13,552 bases of DNA from Planctomycetota bacterium (GCA_024277285.1 JAJRVM010000013.1:1-13552), one strand, 5' to 3'. Shown: positions 1-6,898, counted from the stretch's first letter. Notes: a model not told the origin generated them from the letters alone. Numbers and translations: made by a program.

Positions 1-129
1 GCATTTATCTGCAAGTCCTTTTGTGTTCGGCAATTGCAAACCTAGTATCACGTCACATTGTGCCTGCAAACGGGGGCGTCTTTGACTTGCATCTCCCATC
101 GTCAAGCAATCACGGGACCTCCAATTTAC

Positions 130-438
130 TTACCCATTCCAGGGAATCTGCGCACCGGTCTTCTCACAAAGCTCGATGGCCGCGTCGAAGAGAGAGGCTC
201 CCGTTACTGCGGCGAACAGGTCGAGATGGTCACCCTTTCGGCAGCCAGGCTCGCTGCACTCGAACGTGTCGAGCATTAGGTCAACGAAGAACGTCGACTC
301 GCCCGGTTCGGAAGACGCGTGGATTGGACACCGCCCTTCCAACTCTGGTCCATGTCGAGATTGCGGTTTCCAATCGATGATTTCCAGCACCTTCGGCAGC
401 GACGGTGCTGAAATGTTGGGCACCGCGCGCGAGTACAA
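130..438 (-). CDS. CHC2-type zinc-finger mini-protein (primase zinc-ribbon-like)
   Basis: The 102-aa product carries C37-x2-H40 and C61-x4-C66 followed by KGDHLDLFAAVTG, the pattern of the CHC2 zinc-binding domain of DnaG-type primases. No TOPRIM or helicase part follows. Small stand-alone CHC2 proteins with a CxxxxC second half are, from memory, common in planctomycetes. The family binds zinc and probably nucleic acid; the role here is unknown. The proposed start is TTG at 438 with no clear ribosome binding site; GTG at 423 is an alternative. The ORF lies in the same frame as the upstream ParE-like gene, separated only by its TAG stop and two codons, so translation may depend on reinitiation or readthrough. 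It is probably co-transcribed with the toxin-antitoxin pair. The domain call is fairly sure; the start is not. Confidence 0.72.
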   Translation of the reverse strand: MYSRAVPNISAPSLPKVLEIIDWKPQSRHGPELEGRCPIHASSEPGESTFFVDLMLDTFECSEPGCRKGDHLDLFAAVTGASLFDAAIELCEKTGAQIPWNG

Positions 439-444
439 TCCAAG

Positions 445-825
445 CTACCGCTTCTTGCGTTTCGCGAGTTTCTGGTGCAGCAGTTCGACTTCCACCGTCA
501 AGCTGGGCTGCATCTCTGCCAATCGGCTTGGAATGTCGCGGCTGGCATGGATCACCGTGAGCAGAAAGATTGTTTTTTGCTGGACATCGCAAACGAGGAG
601 GTGCTTGTTCACTCGATAAAATCGCAGTTCTGGGTGTATATCTTCCTCAGCCCGCAATAGTGCGGAGTTCTCTTGTAGCAGGGACAGCGCCGCTTCGATG
701 TCGATGATGTATTTGGCGGCCGCCTTCTTCCCCCATTTTGAAATCGAATAGCGTTCGATCTCGGCGATGTCGCGCAGCGCCCGCTCGGTAAGTAGCAGGT
801 TCGACTTGGTCTTCTTGACGCTCAC
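445..825 (-). CDS. parE: ParE/RelE-superfamily toxin
   Basis: The 126-aa product has the ParE layout: N-terminal strand then helix (LLTERALRDIAEIERYSI), a second helix (residues about 35-55) and C-terminal strands (LRFYRVNKHLLVCDV, TIFLLTVIHASRDI). ParE toxins of known activity poison DNA gyrase, while RelE relatives cut mRNA; sequence alone does not settle which applies. It starts with GTG at 825, and that GTGA overlaps the parD stop by 4 nt, the usual coupling of antitoxin and toxin. A lysine-rich tail after about residue 103 makes it longer than the usual 95-105 aa. The TAG stop at 447-445 is followed in frame by the CHC2 ORF. The family call rests on pattern and on the antitoxin next to it. 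Confidence 0.85.
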   Translation of the reverse strand: MSVKKTKSNLLLTERALRDIAEIERYSISKWGKKAAAKYIIDIEAALSLLQENSALLRAEEDIHPELRFYRVNKHLLVCDVQQKTIFLLTVIHASRDIPSRLAEMQPSLTVEVELLHQKLAKRKKR

Positions 826-1070
826 TTCCGGGCTTTCTTGAGCATCCCCTTGAGATTGCCATCGAAAGCGATGGTTCGGCCCGATATGGCATCCTGGTAG
901 CCTTCGACGATTGCGTCGCGCACCTCGCTTGCCTCTTGCTGGAACTTGTGCCGACGGATGACATCCCGCACGAACTCGCTGGGCGTTGCGTATAGTGTCC
1001 CGTCACCACAGTTCTCATCGATAAAGGCCCGCAACTCGTCGGTAAGCGATAGATTGAGTGAATTTGCCAT
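822..1070 (-). CDS. parD: ParD-like antitoxin, ribbon-helix-helix
   Basis: The 82-aa product begins with a beta strand (NSLNLSLTDELRAFID) and continues with TPSEFVRDVIRRHK, the ribbon-helix-helix DNA-binding fold of CopG/ParD antitoxins. The remaining basic helical half should bind the toxin. In this family the antitoxin represses its own promoter as a dimer, with toxin as corepressor. Start ATG at 1070 is preceded by AAGAGG at 5-nt spacing, a strong ribosome binding site. It overlaps parE by 4 nt, and both run from a promoter at 1125-1097. Length and order (antitoxin first) fit the family. Confidence 0.87.
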   Translation of the reverse strand: MANSLNLSLTDELRAFIDENCGDGTLYATPSEFVRDVIRRHKFQQEASEVRDAIVEGYQDAISGRTIAFDGNLKGMLKKARK

Positions 1071-1096
1071 TGTTACCTCTTGATGGTCTACTGTGA

Positions 1097-1125
1097 AATT
1101 TAGCGTGAAGCCCGTTTGTTGTCAA
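1097..1125 (-). promoter_or_regulatory. Sigma70-type promoter of parDE
   Basis: On the minus strand TTGACA (1125-1120) is followed by a 17-bp spacer and TAAATT (1102-1097). The -35 is a perfect consensus, the spacing is ideal, and the -10 lies 26 bp upstream of the parD ATG. It is the best promoter match seen in the window. Autorepression by ParD/ParE over this site is expected from the family, though I could not define an operator. Confidence 0.7.
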
Positions 1126-1322
1126 TATTCGCCATTTGCGCATCTGGCTTTGGCGTGCATAGCTTTCCGAGACCCGTTGCGAGTCCTGGTGGCCGCCTCC
1201 ACTCATGGCCACCTTGCGATTTTCCAACCGCCCGCCTTTCCATATCGACAAAGACATCAAACGAGGCGGGAAGAAGAGCCGCTGTTGCAGAATATCCTCT
1301 GTCGCTTGGGCACGAGGGGGCG

Positions 1323-1341
1323 CCGGCTGTTCAACAGCCGG
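1323..1341. repeat. Perfect palindrome, 9-bp arms
   Basis: CCGGCTGTT, one central C, then AACAGCCGG form a perfect 9+1+9 palindrome. There is no T-run on either side, so it is not an intrinsic terminator. It could be a protein-binding site or a repetitive extragenic palindrome. Confidence 0.5.
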
Positions 1342-1446
1342 TAACTGTTCATGGCGGACGTGACGCTTTCTGGCCCGAGTTTTCGCTCGATTAGCTCGAA
1401 GCATGGCAAACGGCAACCTGATCGGAGGACGTACCGCCGAACGCTG

Positions 1447-1547
1447 TTTTTTGCCCGTCATCTTCTTTGCCCGTCTCTCCCGTTGCGCTCATGGACGACG
1501 CGTCTGGTGGTGCTCCTTGGAGGGCAAAGAAAATGATGGGCAAAAAA
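1447..1547. repeat. 26-bp imperfect inverted repeat with 49-bp spacer
   Basis: The left arm (1447-1472) and the reverse complement of the right arm (1522-1547) match at 24 of 26 positions; both carry GGGCAAAGAA and GGGCAAAAAA blocks in purine-rich orientation. The spacer (1473-1521) encodes nothing recognisable. Possible explanations are a remnant of a small non-autonomous mobile element or a long RNA hairpin. No flanking target-site duplication was found. Confidence 0.6.
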
Positions 1548-1845
1548 GAACAGAACGGTCCATGTCGTTCTCGCCCGTGGCATTGTTGCCCTCGGCTGCT
1601 AGACGCTTGCTCGCGGCACCTCATCGGCCGTCAACCGACAGTACTGGGGCCATGCTTTTGCGCTGCTTCTGGTTCAGTTGTCAACGCTGCATCGAGCCGA
1701 CAATATCTTGTGAATTTCCAAGACCCGCCGGGCATCGCACGGTCAGATTGCGCGCGTACGTTGCTTTGGCACGCTGGGAGCGTGTCAAATATATCATATG
1801 CGCGACGAATTTCCGGGACAACTGAGAGCTGAGCCCAAGTTGCTG

Positions 1846-1875
1846 TTGAGTTTACGGTTCCGGCCGAGTTACACT
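1846..1875 (+). promoter_or_regulatory. Weak candidate promoter upstream of the 147-aa gene
   Basis: TTGAGT (1846-1851) and TACACT (1870-1875) are spaced by 18 bp, with 5/6 and 4/6 matches to sigma70 consensus. The start codon lies about 150 bp further on, so the assignment is tentative. Confidence 0.22.
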
Positions 1876-2026
1876 AACAAAGGAAGGATAGCGGGTAGTA
1901 GGCAACGGGGTGCGGCGGGAACGAGTCTTGGCCGGTCAGGAAGCGGCGAAGACGAACGGCAAGACGTGGAGCGGGTCGAAGAAAGGTTGGCGGTGAAAGC
2001 TCGCTTTCAGTTCATGGGACGGGAAG

Positions 2027-2470
2027 ATGAGTAACCTTTTCGGTGAACCCGATCCGATGAGCGAGGAATCTTGGATCGCTACTTCAGACGGGCGAGAGTG
2101 GCGCGGTGCAAAAGTAGAAGGCTGGGATTTCGGAACTGCAAGGAACTTACGGATGACGAACAATTCCGCAGACAGATTTCAGTTCGCCAGCGACTGTGAC
2201 GGCGACTTGCATCTCTTCCCAAGGAATCTTGATGAACCAGACTATCTACACCGCTGGGAGGTATGGGTAATTCTGGCTGATGGAAACCGCAAGAAGGCTC
2301 CGCTCTATACGCCGCCGATGTGTGTCAACAATGGAGTTGTCACGAACCCACTTGGGACTTCGGGACATCAACAGGTTGCAGGTTGGGATGTCGATTTTAT
2401 GAATGCGTCAGAAATTGAAATCATCATTGATTCTGGGCCAGTTAGTCGCATTCGGCATCCGAGGCCGTAA
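2027..2470 (+). CDS. Hypothetical protein, 147 aa, intact copy of a locally duplicated gene
   Basis: I do not recognise the family. The product is soluble-looking, has no signal peptide or membrane segment, and is rich in Trp and Asp (GREWRGAKVEGWDFG, LHLFPRNLDEPDY, HRWEVWV). The start could be ATG 2027 or the in-frame ATG 2057; the latter has GGTGA about 11 nt upstream and is conserved in the second copy. A 258-bp stretch of this gene (2046-2303) recurs at 7551-7808 with 24 mismatches and no indels, but there the frame is closed by a TGA. The ~91% match covers substitutions in all codon positions, so this is an old duplication. The gene ends 95 bp before a copied hemerythrin leader. Confidence 0.6.
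   Translation: MSNLFGEPDPMSEESWIATSDGREWRGAKVEGWDFGTARNLRMTNNSADRFQFASDCDGDLHLFPRNLDEPDYLHRWEVWVILADGNRKKAPLYTPPMCVNNGVVTNPLGTSGHQQVAGWDVDFMNASEIEIIIDSGPVSRIRHPRP
2046..2303 (+). repeat. Duplicated segment A, copy 1
   Basis: Matches 7551-7808 at 234 of 258 positions without gaps (offset 5505). Similarity stops abruptly at both ends. Confidence 0.9.
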
Positions 2471-2565
2471 AGCGCCATGTGATTTTCACCAGCTTCACTC
2501 CACGCTCAAATCAGTCCCTCCACTTGAGGTGTCCGGTCCGTCGATGCTTCGTGACGGACTGTTCC

Positions 2566-2700
2566 GAACGTGCGTCGAGCCAAGAGAACGTTCAAAGCAC
2601 TTGGGTGTGTGTGCGCACCCACTATATAGGAGCTGTTATGAAATCGATCGACCAACTGGTGGCGGAGCATGACCTTATCGAGCGCGCGCTCCGTGTTTTG
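2566..2700 (+). pseudogene. Copied 5' end and leader of the hemerythrin-like gene
   Basis: These 135 bp match 9278-9412, the leader and first 21 codons of the intact hemerythrin-like gene, with 11 mismatches and no gaps. The copy includes the TATATAGGAG ribosome binding site (AGGAG 2628-2632) and ATG 2638. The coding part has one difference, and it is silent (ATC for ATT at codon 4). After codon 21 the hemerythrin homology ends and only one of the four expected metal-ligand helices is left, so no hemerythrin function remains. The frame stays open and runs straight into the downstream transglutaminase/esterase gene, which makes this either a dead fragment or a borrowed translation signal. Confidence 0.8.
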
Positions 2701-2723
2701 TCTGTCGGGAGGCGCCAGGGAAA

Positions 2724-2760
2724 TGGTCATCGCGACACTGGTCATCGCGACACTGGTCAT
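2724..2760 (+). repeat. 15-bp tandem repeat, about 2.5 units
   Basis: The unit TGGTCATCGCGACAC occurs at 2724-2738 and 2739-2753, with a partial third unit (TGGTCAT). It is a multiple of three and sits in the open frame between the hemerythrin fragment and the esterase start, giving a repeated HRDTG peptide. Confidence 0.75.
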
Positions 2761-2838
2761 CTGTCATTGCCGTCCGTCGATCCCGCCCCACTCGCTGCGT
2801 GGGTCCAGTTTCACGATTCACAACGGGAGTTGCTATTC

Positions 2839-5202
2839 ATGCGTTTTCTGGTTGGTATAGCGATCTGTCCGATTGCCGTCGCCATTGGGCTGACTTCGGG
2901 GCCCGAGTGTGCTCGTGGTAGTGAAGCGATCCCAGCGCGGATGGTGGCGGCGGTTGAAGCGGCTGGTGAGAACCGAGCCGAAATCGAGCGCGCGTTGAAG
3001 CAGATCGAGCCGGATATGCACGCCGGAATGGAGTTCCTGATCGCCAATATGCCACCAGGTGATTTGCAGCGGCTGTCGAGTGATTACCTGTTGGAGAACG
3101 TGCGTTACGCCTACCGAGCTTGGCGCGAGACGCCATGGCACAACTCGATCCCCGTGGCAACCTTCTTCAACGAAATTCTGCCGTATGCCAATGTCAGCGA
3201 ACGTCGTGACCGCTGGCGCAAGCAGTTCTACGAGCGGTTCAAGCCACTGGTCAAAGATGCACGCAGCGCCAGCGAAGCTGCGGTTATTCTCAATCACAAG
3301 ATCTTCCCGCTTGTCAGTGTCAAGTATTCAACAAAGCGACGGCGTGCCGATCAGGGGCCGCTCGAGTCGATCGATAGCGGACTGGCTTCCTGTACGGGGT
3401 TATCCATCCTGTTGATTGACGCGTGTCGCGCCGTGGGGGTTCCCGCCAGATTCGTCGGGACTCCGTTGTGGTCGGATAGCAGTGGCAATCACTCATGGGT
3501 CGAAGTCTGGGATGGAGCTTGGCATTTTACCGGTGCGGCCGAACCGACTGGTGACGATTTGGATCGCGCGTGGTTCGTGGAGCGAGCCTCCACGGCACAA
3601 CGGGACGACCGTCGGCACGCCATTTACGCCGTCAGTTTTCGACGAACTCCGTTGGCGTTCCCGATGGTATGGTTGCGCGAGGCAGATCCGACGTGGGCGG
3701 TTAACGTCACCGATCGTTACACCTCGGTCGCTCACGAAGTGCCTTCCGGCTTCGCTCGAGTGCTGTTCCAAACGCTCGCGAACGCTCAAGATCGTTGTTG
3801 CGCCAACATCGAAGTACGCAATGCCATGGGGAAGGTCGTCTTTGCCGGTAAGACCAAAGATGAACGCTTTGATCGCAACGACCATGTCTCCGCCCAATTG
3901 AAACTCGACGAAGACTACCAGGTCGAAATCCGCTTCGGCGACCAGCGCATCGTGAAGTCGATTCGGCCTCGGCAGGATGGTGAACTCGTGACGGTTCGAT
4001 TGGACTTGCAGCCCGACGAGACTGGGAGCGATCGCCTCGAGCGCAAAGAAGACCCCATGCGTGCACTGCGCCGCTATTTGCGACTTCCTGCCGAGCAACG
4101 CGTGGTGCTCGCCAAACAGTCGTTCGCCACGGCGCCTTTGACAAAGCGGCAGGCGATCACCGCGCGCGAGATGCTGTGGGAAGACCATCGCAAGGCGATC
4201 AAACAGACGCGCGCGGCGGAAATGGAATCGCGTGTGCTGACGTATCGCGACCGTAAGATGCCGTTTTGGTATAAGGTCTATGGCAAGCCGGGGGAAAGAG
4301 GACACCGTCTTTATATCTCGATGCACGGTGGTGGCGGTGCGCCCAAGCCGGTTAACGATCGCCAGTGGGAGAATCAGAAGAAACTCTATACGCCGAAGGA
4401 AGGCGTTTATGTCGCGCCGCGCGCTCCGACCGATACATGGAATCTGTGGCATCAGGCGCATATCGACCCGCTGTTTCGAAGACTGATCGAGGACATGATT
4501 GTCTTCGAGAACGTTGATCCCGATCGCGTCTACCTGATGGGATACTCTGCCGGAGGCGATGGCGTCTACCAGCTTGCTCCGCGCATGGCCGATAGCCTCG
4601 CTGCCGCATCGATGATGGCGGGGCACCCTAACGAAACGTCACCGTTAGGGCTGCGCAACCTGCCGTTCTCGCTTCATGTTGGTGGCAACGACGGTGCCTA
4701 TCGGCGCAACGAGATCGGCCGGCAATGGCAGGCTAAGTTAGCCGAGTTGCACAAGGCCGATCCGAACGGGTACGTGCACTGGGCGAAGATCTACGACGGC
4801 AAAGGGCATTGGCTCGATCGTGAAGACGCTAAGGCGATCGAGTGGATGGCCCAGTTCACTCGTAATCGATTTCCTGACAAAGTCGTCTGGAAGCAGGACG
4901 ATGTGACTTCCGCGAGGTTCTATTGGCTGCGAGTGCCGCAAGACCAGCGCAAGGCGCGCAGCGAGATTGTCGTGCGCCGCGATGGGCAGCGGTTTACGGT
5001 TGACAAGTGTGACGTGAGTCGCCTTGGGCTGTTGCTAAGCGATGAGTTTGTCGATCTTGATCAGCCGATCCGCGTGGTGGCCGGCGATCGTGTCCTGTTG
5101 GATGCCAGCGTGACAAGGACGATCGCAACACTCTACGAAACGCTCGTCGACCGGGGCGATCCACGGATGATGTTCTCTGCGACCGTGTGGTTCGACTATT
5201 GA
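2839..5202 (+). CDS. Secreted transglutaminase-like / alpha-beta hydrolase (esterase) two-domain protein
   Basis: ATG 2839 has GGGAG at 2825-2829 and opens with a signal peptide (MRFLVGIAICPIAVAIGL, cleavage near residue 26-30). The 787-aa product has a transglutaminase-like core at about 80-250, with nucleophile C185 in SGLASCTGLS and H218 in GNHSWVEVW; the usual third-residue Asp is not obvious, and the following TGAAEP may supply a Glu. Residues about 300-390 form a beta-rich linker. A feruloyl/PHB-depolymerase-like esterase domain spans about 470-675: HGGGG, nucleophile S570 in GYSAGG, D618 in GGNDGAY, H657 in GKGHW. A beta-rich tail closes the protein. It probably acts outside the cytoplasm on peptide or ester bonds; the substrate is unknown. 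An in-frame upstream ATG (2638, hemerythrin copy) would add 67 residues and bury the signal peptide. Confidence 0.85.
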   Translation: MRFLVGIAICPIAVAIGLTSGPECARGSEAIPARMVAAVEAAGENRAEIERALKQIEPDMHAGMEFLIANMPPGDLQRLSSDYLLENVRYAYRAWRETPWHNSIPVATFFNEILPYANVSERRDRWRKQFYERFKPLVKDARSASEAAVILNHKIFPLVSVKYSTKRRRADQGPLESIDSGLASCTGLSILLIDACRAVGVPARFVGTPLWSDSSGNHSWVEVWDGAWHFTGAAEPTGDDLDRAWFVERASTAQRDDRRHAIYAVSFRRTPLAFPMVWLREADPTWAVNVTDRYTSVAHEVPSGFARVLFQTLANAQDRCCANIEVRNAMGKVVFAGKTKDERFDRNDHVSAQLKLDEDYQVEIRFGDQRIVKSIRPRQDGELVTVRLDLQPDETGSDRLERKEDPMRALRRYLRLPAEQRVVLAKQSFATAPLTKRQAITAREMLWEDHRKAIKQTRAAEMESRVLTYRDRKMPFWYKVYGKPGERGHRLYISMHGGGGAPKPVNDRQWENQKKLYTPKEGVYVAPRAPTDTWNLWHQAHIDPLFRRLIEDMIVFENVDPDRVYLMGYSAGGDGVYQLAPRMADSLAAASMMAGHPNETSPLGLRNLPFSLHVGGNDGAYRRNEIGRQWQAKLAELHKADPNGYVHWAKIYDGKGHWLDREDAKAIEWMAQFTRNRFPDKVVWKQDDVTSARFYWLRVPQDQRKARSEIVVRRDGQRFTVDKCDVSRLGLLLSDEFVDLDQPIRVVAGDRVLLDASVTRTIATLYETLVDRGDPRMMFSATVWFDY

Positions 5203-5305
5203 GTCACCTCTGACCACGAACGACGCCGTTTGCTGTTTATCCACGGAGGCGTGTGCCACTGCATGCGCAAACGCACTCGTGTTCTCGATCGACCTATCCC
5301 CTCCG
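4831..5305 (+). repeat. Duplicated segment C, copy 1 (esterase 3' end plus tail)
   Basis: Codons 665-787 of the esterase gene and about 100 bp after its stop recur at 11645-12129. The coding part aligns without gaps (offset 6814); the tail has a net 10-bp gap (offset 6824 at 5251-5305). Confidence 0.88.
5251..5305 (+). repeat. Downstream tail repeat, copy R1
   Basis: Begins GTGTGCCACTGCATGCGCAA and corresponds to 12075-12129 and, more weakly, 12297-12351. Only the first half of the 101-bp unit seen in the other two copies is present here. Confidence 0.7.
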
Positions 5306-5873
5306 TAACCGTTCACGAGAATTCACACTTCACGAAGAAAACGAACCGCAGAATATCGGACAAGGAACCGCAGAAGGCCGAAGGAAACAAGCCAATACCG
5401 ACCTGGATGTGAGCTACAACATGGAAGCTGCGACATTGCGTTGCCCCGTCAACGGCAATTTGTCTCTTTCTGATCCCTGCTCAAGGAATGGTATGATGTG
5501 AGGGCAATATGGCTGGGCATGGCGAACTTTCGGCGAGTTCTGAGTGTCGGTGAGGTTGCAGGGGCTATTATCAAGGAGATCACCCATGAGGAATATCGGG
5601 CAGAATTACCAATCGGTGATCATGCTTCGGCTCTGGTGCTCGACGGAACGCTTGTCCATGGGAGTGTTGTCTGTGCCGTGTGATAGGCAAGGATATTTCC
5701 TCGCGTCGATCAGATTCCCAAAGAAGCTGATCGGCCCGGTCCAGCAAGCAATCGCCCATCTCTGACCGAATCCAGCCAACACGCAATAACTAACACCGAG
5801 GGGCGGATTCGCCTAGCATATTGCCAACACGGATGCACGTAGATGAATATCGATGAACGGAGTAACTTTCAAA
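5306..5873. other. Mostly non-coding stretch after the esterase gene
   Basis: No gene is clearly supported. A TGGTATGAT extended -10-like site lies at 5489-5497, about 90 bp upstream of the best short ORF candidate (5586-5765). Confidence 0.4.
5586..5765 (+). CDS. Doubtful short ORF, possibly part of a frameshifted gene
   Basis: ATG 5586 has AAGGAG at 5573-5578, 7 nt upstream, a near-ideal ribosome binding site, and encodes 59 aa ending in RFPKKLIGPVQQAIAHL. An overlapping frame (5498-5683) also reads like protein (EVAGAIIKEITHEEYRAELP, VLDGTLVHGSVV) and ends just as this one starts to look natural. This suggests one ancestral gene with a frameshift near 5660-5690. I do not recognise it. Confidence 0.27.
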   Translation: MRNIGQNYQSVIMLRLWCSTERLSMGVLSVPCDRQGYFLASIRFPKKLIGPVQQAIAHL

Positions 5874-6335
5874 TCAACACGTCGAATGCACGTGAATGGC
5901 AACCCTCTTCCCCTGCCTCTTGAGCCGATTGTACTCCTTTACAGCTTCCCCTGTCTTGAGAATTCGCACTTCACAGTCCTTGAGATCTCTTATCTGTTGT
6001 TCTGGATTCACCGCTCCCTCCCACCCAATGCCGATGATCAGAATGGACGGTACGGGATCGAGCAACCATTGAACGTGATCCAGTTTGAGAGCGTGGGTCT
6101 TTTCCACGCTGCGGGTCTTGCCATCGCAACGAACTTGGATATCGGATACCGGACGTGGAATGCAGCCATAGGTCGTAAGGCCAAACGTGCAAATGCCGAA
6201 ACGCCCTGGTGGATTGAAAAGAACCCACCCCACAAGGAGGATCACTAAGGCACCGCCGAGAATTTTTCTTCGTTTCTTCTTTGTCATCTCTTGTGGGGCA
6301 ACGCTAAAGTTCACCAGGGACGGCATTCCTGCCAT
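5874..6335 (-). CDS. Mth938-like (DUF498) domain protein with N-terminal membrane anchor
   Basis: The 153-aa product has a basic stretch (TKKKRRK, 18-24), one membrane helix (about 25-41), and a C-terminal domain containing ILIIGIGWEG, EVRILKTGEAVKEYN and GKRVAIHVHSTC. This resembles the Mth938-like fold, whose members carry IIGTG, a T-x-AV-x-x-YN motif and a GRxVA strand. No enzymatic activity is established for the fold; human and bacterial members serve as assembly or accessory factors. ATG 6335 directly follows the TGA of the upstream small ORF (TGA-ATG), suggesting coupling; ATG 6287, just before the basic stretch, is an alternative. Neither has a strong ribosome binding site. The anchor and C-terminal cysteine suggest an envelope location. 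Confidence 0.68.
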   Translation of the reverse strand: MAGMPSLVNFSVAPQEMTKKKRRKILGGALVILLVGWVLFNPPGRFGICTFGLTTYGCIPRPVSDIQVRCDGKTRSVEKTHALKLDHVQWLLDPVPSILIIGIGWEGAVNPEQQIRDLKDCEVRILKTGEAVKEYNRLKRQGKRVAIHVHSTC

Positions 6336-6533
6336 TCACCAAGCTGACATGAGATATTTCACTGTCGCCAGCCACGGCAATGCCATACCCACAACCAGCG
6401 AGAGCAACACGCACGCTGCCAGCAGTATTAGTGGAAAGGCGGGGCTGCGATTCACACCACATGCCCGGTGTCTGTGCCGCTTCGTAAGGCGAGTTAATCT
6501 AGAACGATCTTTGGCACCTTTTGATTGCTTCAT
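6336..6533 (-). CDS. Small single-pass membrane protein, hypothetical
   Basis: ATG 6533 is preceded by CAGGAG (spacing about 4 nt) and encodes 65 aa: a very basic N-terminal half (KQSKGAKDRSRLTRLTKR) followed by one hydrophobic segment (about 31-51, FPLILLAACVLLSLVVGMAL). Its stop TGA abuts the ATG of the Mth938-like gene, and it begins 11 nt after the stop of another ORF on the same strand. Spacing and ribosome binding site support a real gene in an operon. The frame is open back to 6602. No family is recognised. Confidence 0.48.
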   Translation of the reverse strand: MKQSKGAKDRSRLTRLTKRHRHRACGVNRSPAFPLILLAACVLLSLVVGMALPWLATVKYLMSAW

Positions 6534-6544
6534 CCACTCCTGAG

Positions 6545-6898
6545 CTAATCGGTGTCTTCTGAGGGGGCGTTGAAAGCACGGAGATGCCACTGCCGACGCC
6601 AAGTAATGGTAATGTGGATCGATGAATCACGTAATGCCGCCTCTAAAAAGAAGGCGGCGGTACCGGTCAACGAAATGAGCTTGACCGCCGTGCGAAACGA
6701 CCTAGAATGAATGTGTGGAAGCTTACGTTCCGCAACGTGTTTTGATGTGCTTTTCCTTTTTCGTATGGAGGGCATATATGCAACAACCACCGTATTCATT
6801 TCGATGGGAAGCTTGAACTCTTCCGGCTTCTCAGAGTGAACCCTATTTGTTGAGGTTTGGCAGGGACCGCTTGTCGCAAAGAGACTGAGTTTTTTCAC
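6545..6898 (-). CDS. Hypothetical protein, 117 aa, possible operon leader gene
   Basis: GTG 6898 has AGGA about 8 nt upstream and gives a 117-aa product with no recognised domain: a polar N-terminal part (EKPEEFKLPIEMNTVVVAYM), a basic middle, then FFLEAALRDSSIHITITWRR. A later start at ATG 6799 is possible. It ends 11 nt before the small membrane ORF. Two hairpin-prone stretches (6636-6658 and 6664-6687) lie within it. Support is position, ribosome binding site and composition only, so it could be chance. Confidence 0.33.
   Translation of the reverse strand: MKKLSLFATSGPCQTSTNRVHSEKPEEFKLPIEMNTVVVAYMPSIRKRKSTSKHVAERKLPHIHSRSFRTAVKLISLTGTAAFFLEAALRDSSIHITITWRRQWHLRAFNAPSEDTD

Larger units (their letters stand above)
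1126..2026. other. Gene-poor stretch with inverted repeats
   Basis: No convincing gene is seen on either strand across about 900 bp; the open frames have no recognisable domains and mostly no ribosome binding sites. It holds a 7-bp inverted repeat (GGTGGCC 1188-1194, GGCCACC 1207-1213), a 19-bp palindrome at 1323-1341, and a long imperfect inverted repeat at 1447-1547. Confidence 0.5.

Noticed and set aside
91..101. Short match of ACTTGCATCTC near 91 to segment A (around 2206 and 7711)
   Set aside because: Only about 11 bases match and flanks do not align, so it is probably chance.
2479..2838. Start of the esterase gene at 2479
   Set aside because: The extra 120 residues contain the copied hemerythrin leader and no domain; ATG 2839 has a ribosome binding site and a signal peptide.
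3493..4626. Long open minus-strand frame (377 codons)
   Set aside because: It lies wholly antisense to the esterase gene, whose domains and active-site motifs are clear; its translation shows no domain.
6636..6687. Two adjacent hairpins (GCCGCC/GGCGGC and CGGTCAA/TTGACCG) as a regulatory RNA
   Set aside because: They fall inside a possible coding frame, have no terminator tail, and stems of 6-7 bp are not enough on their own.
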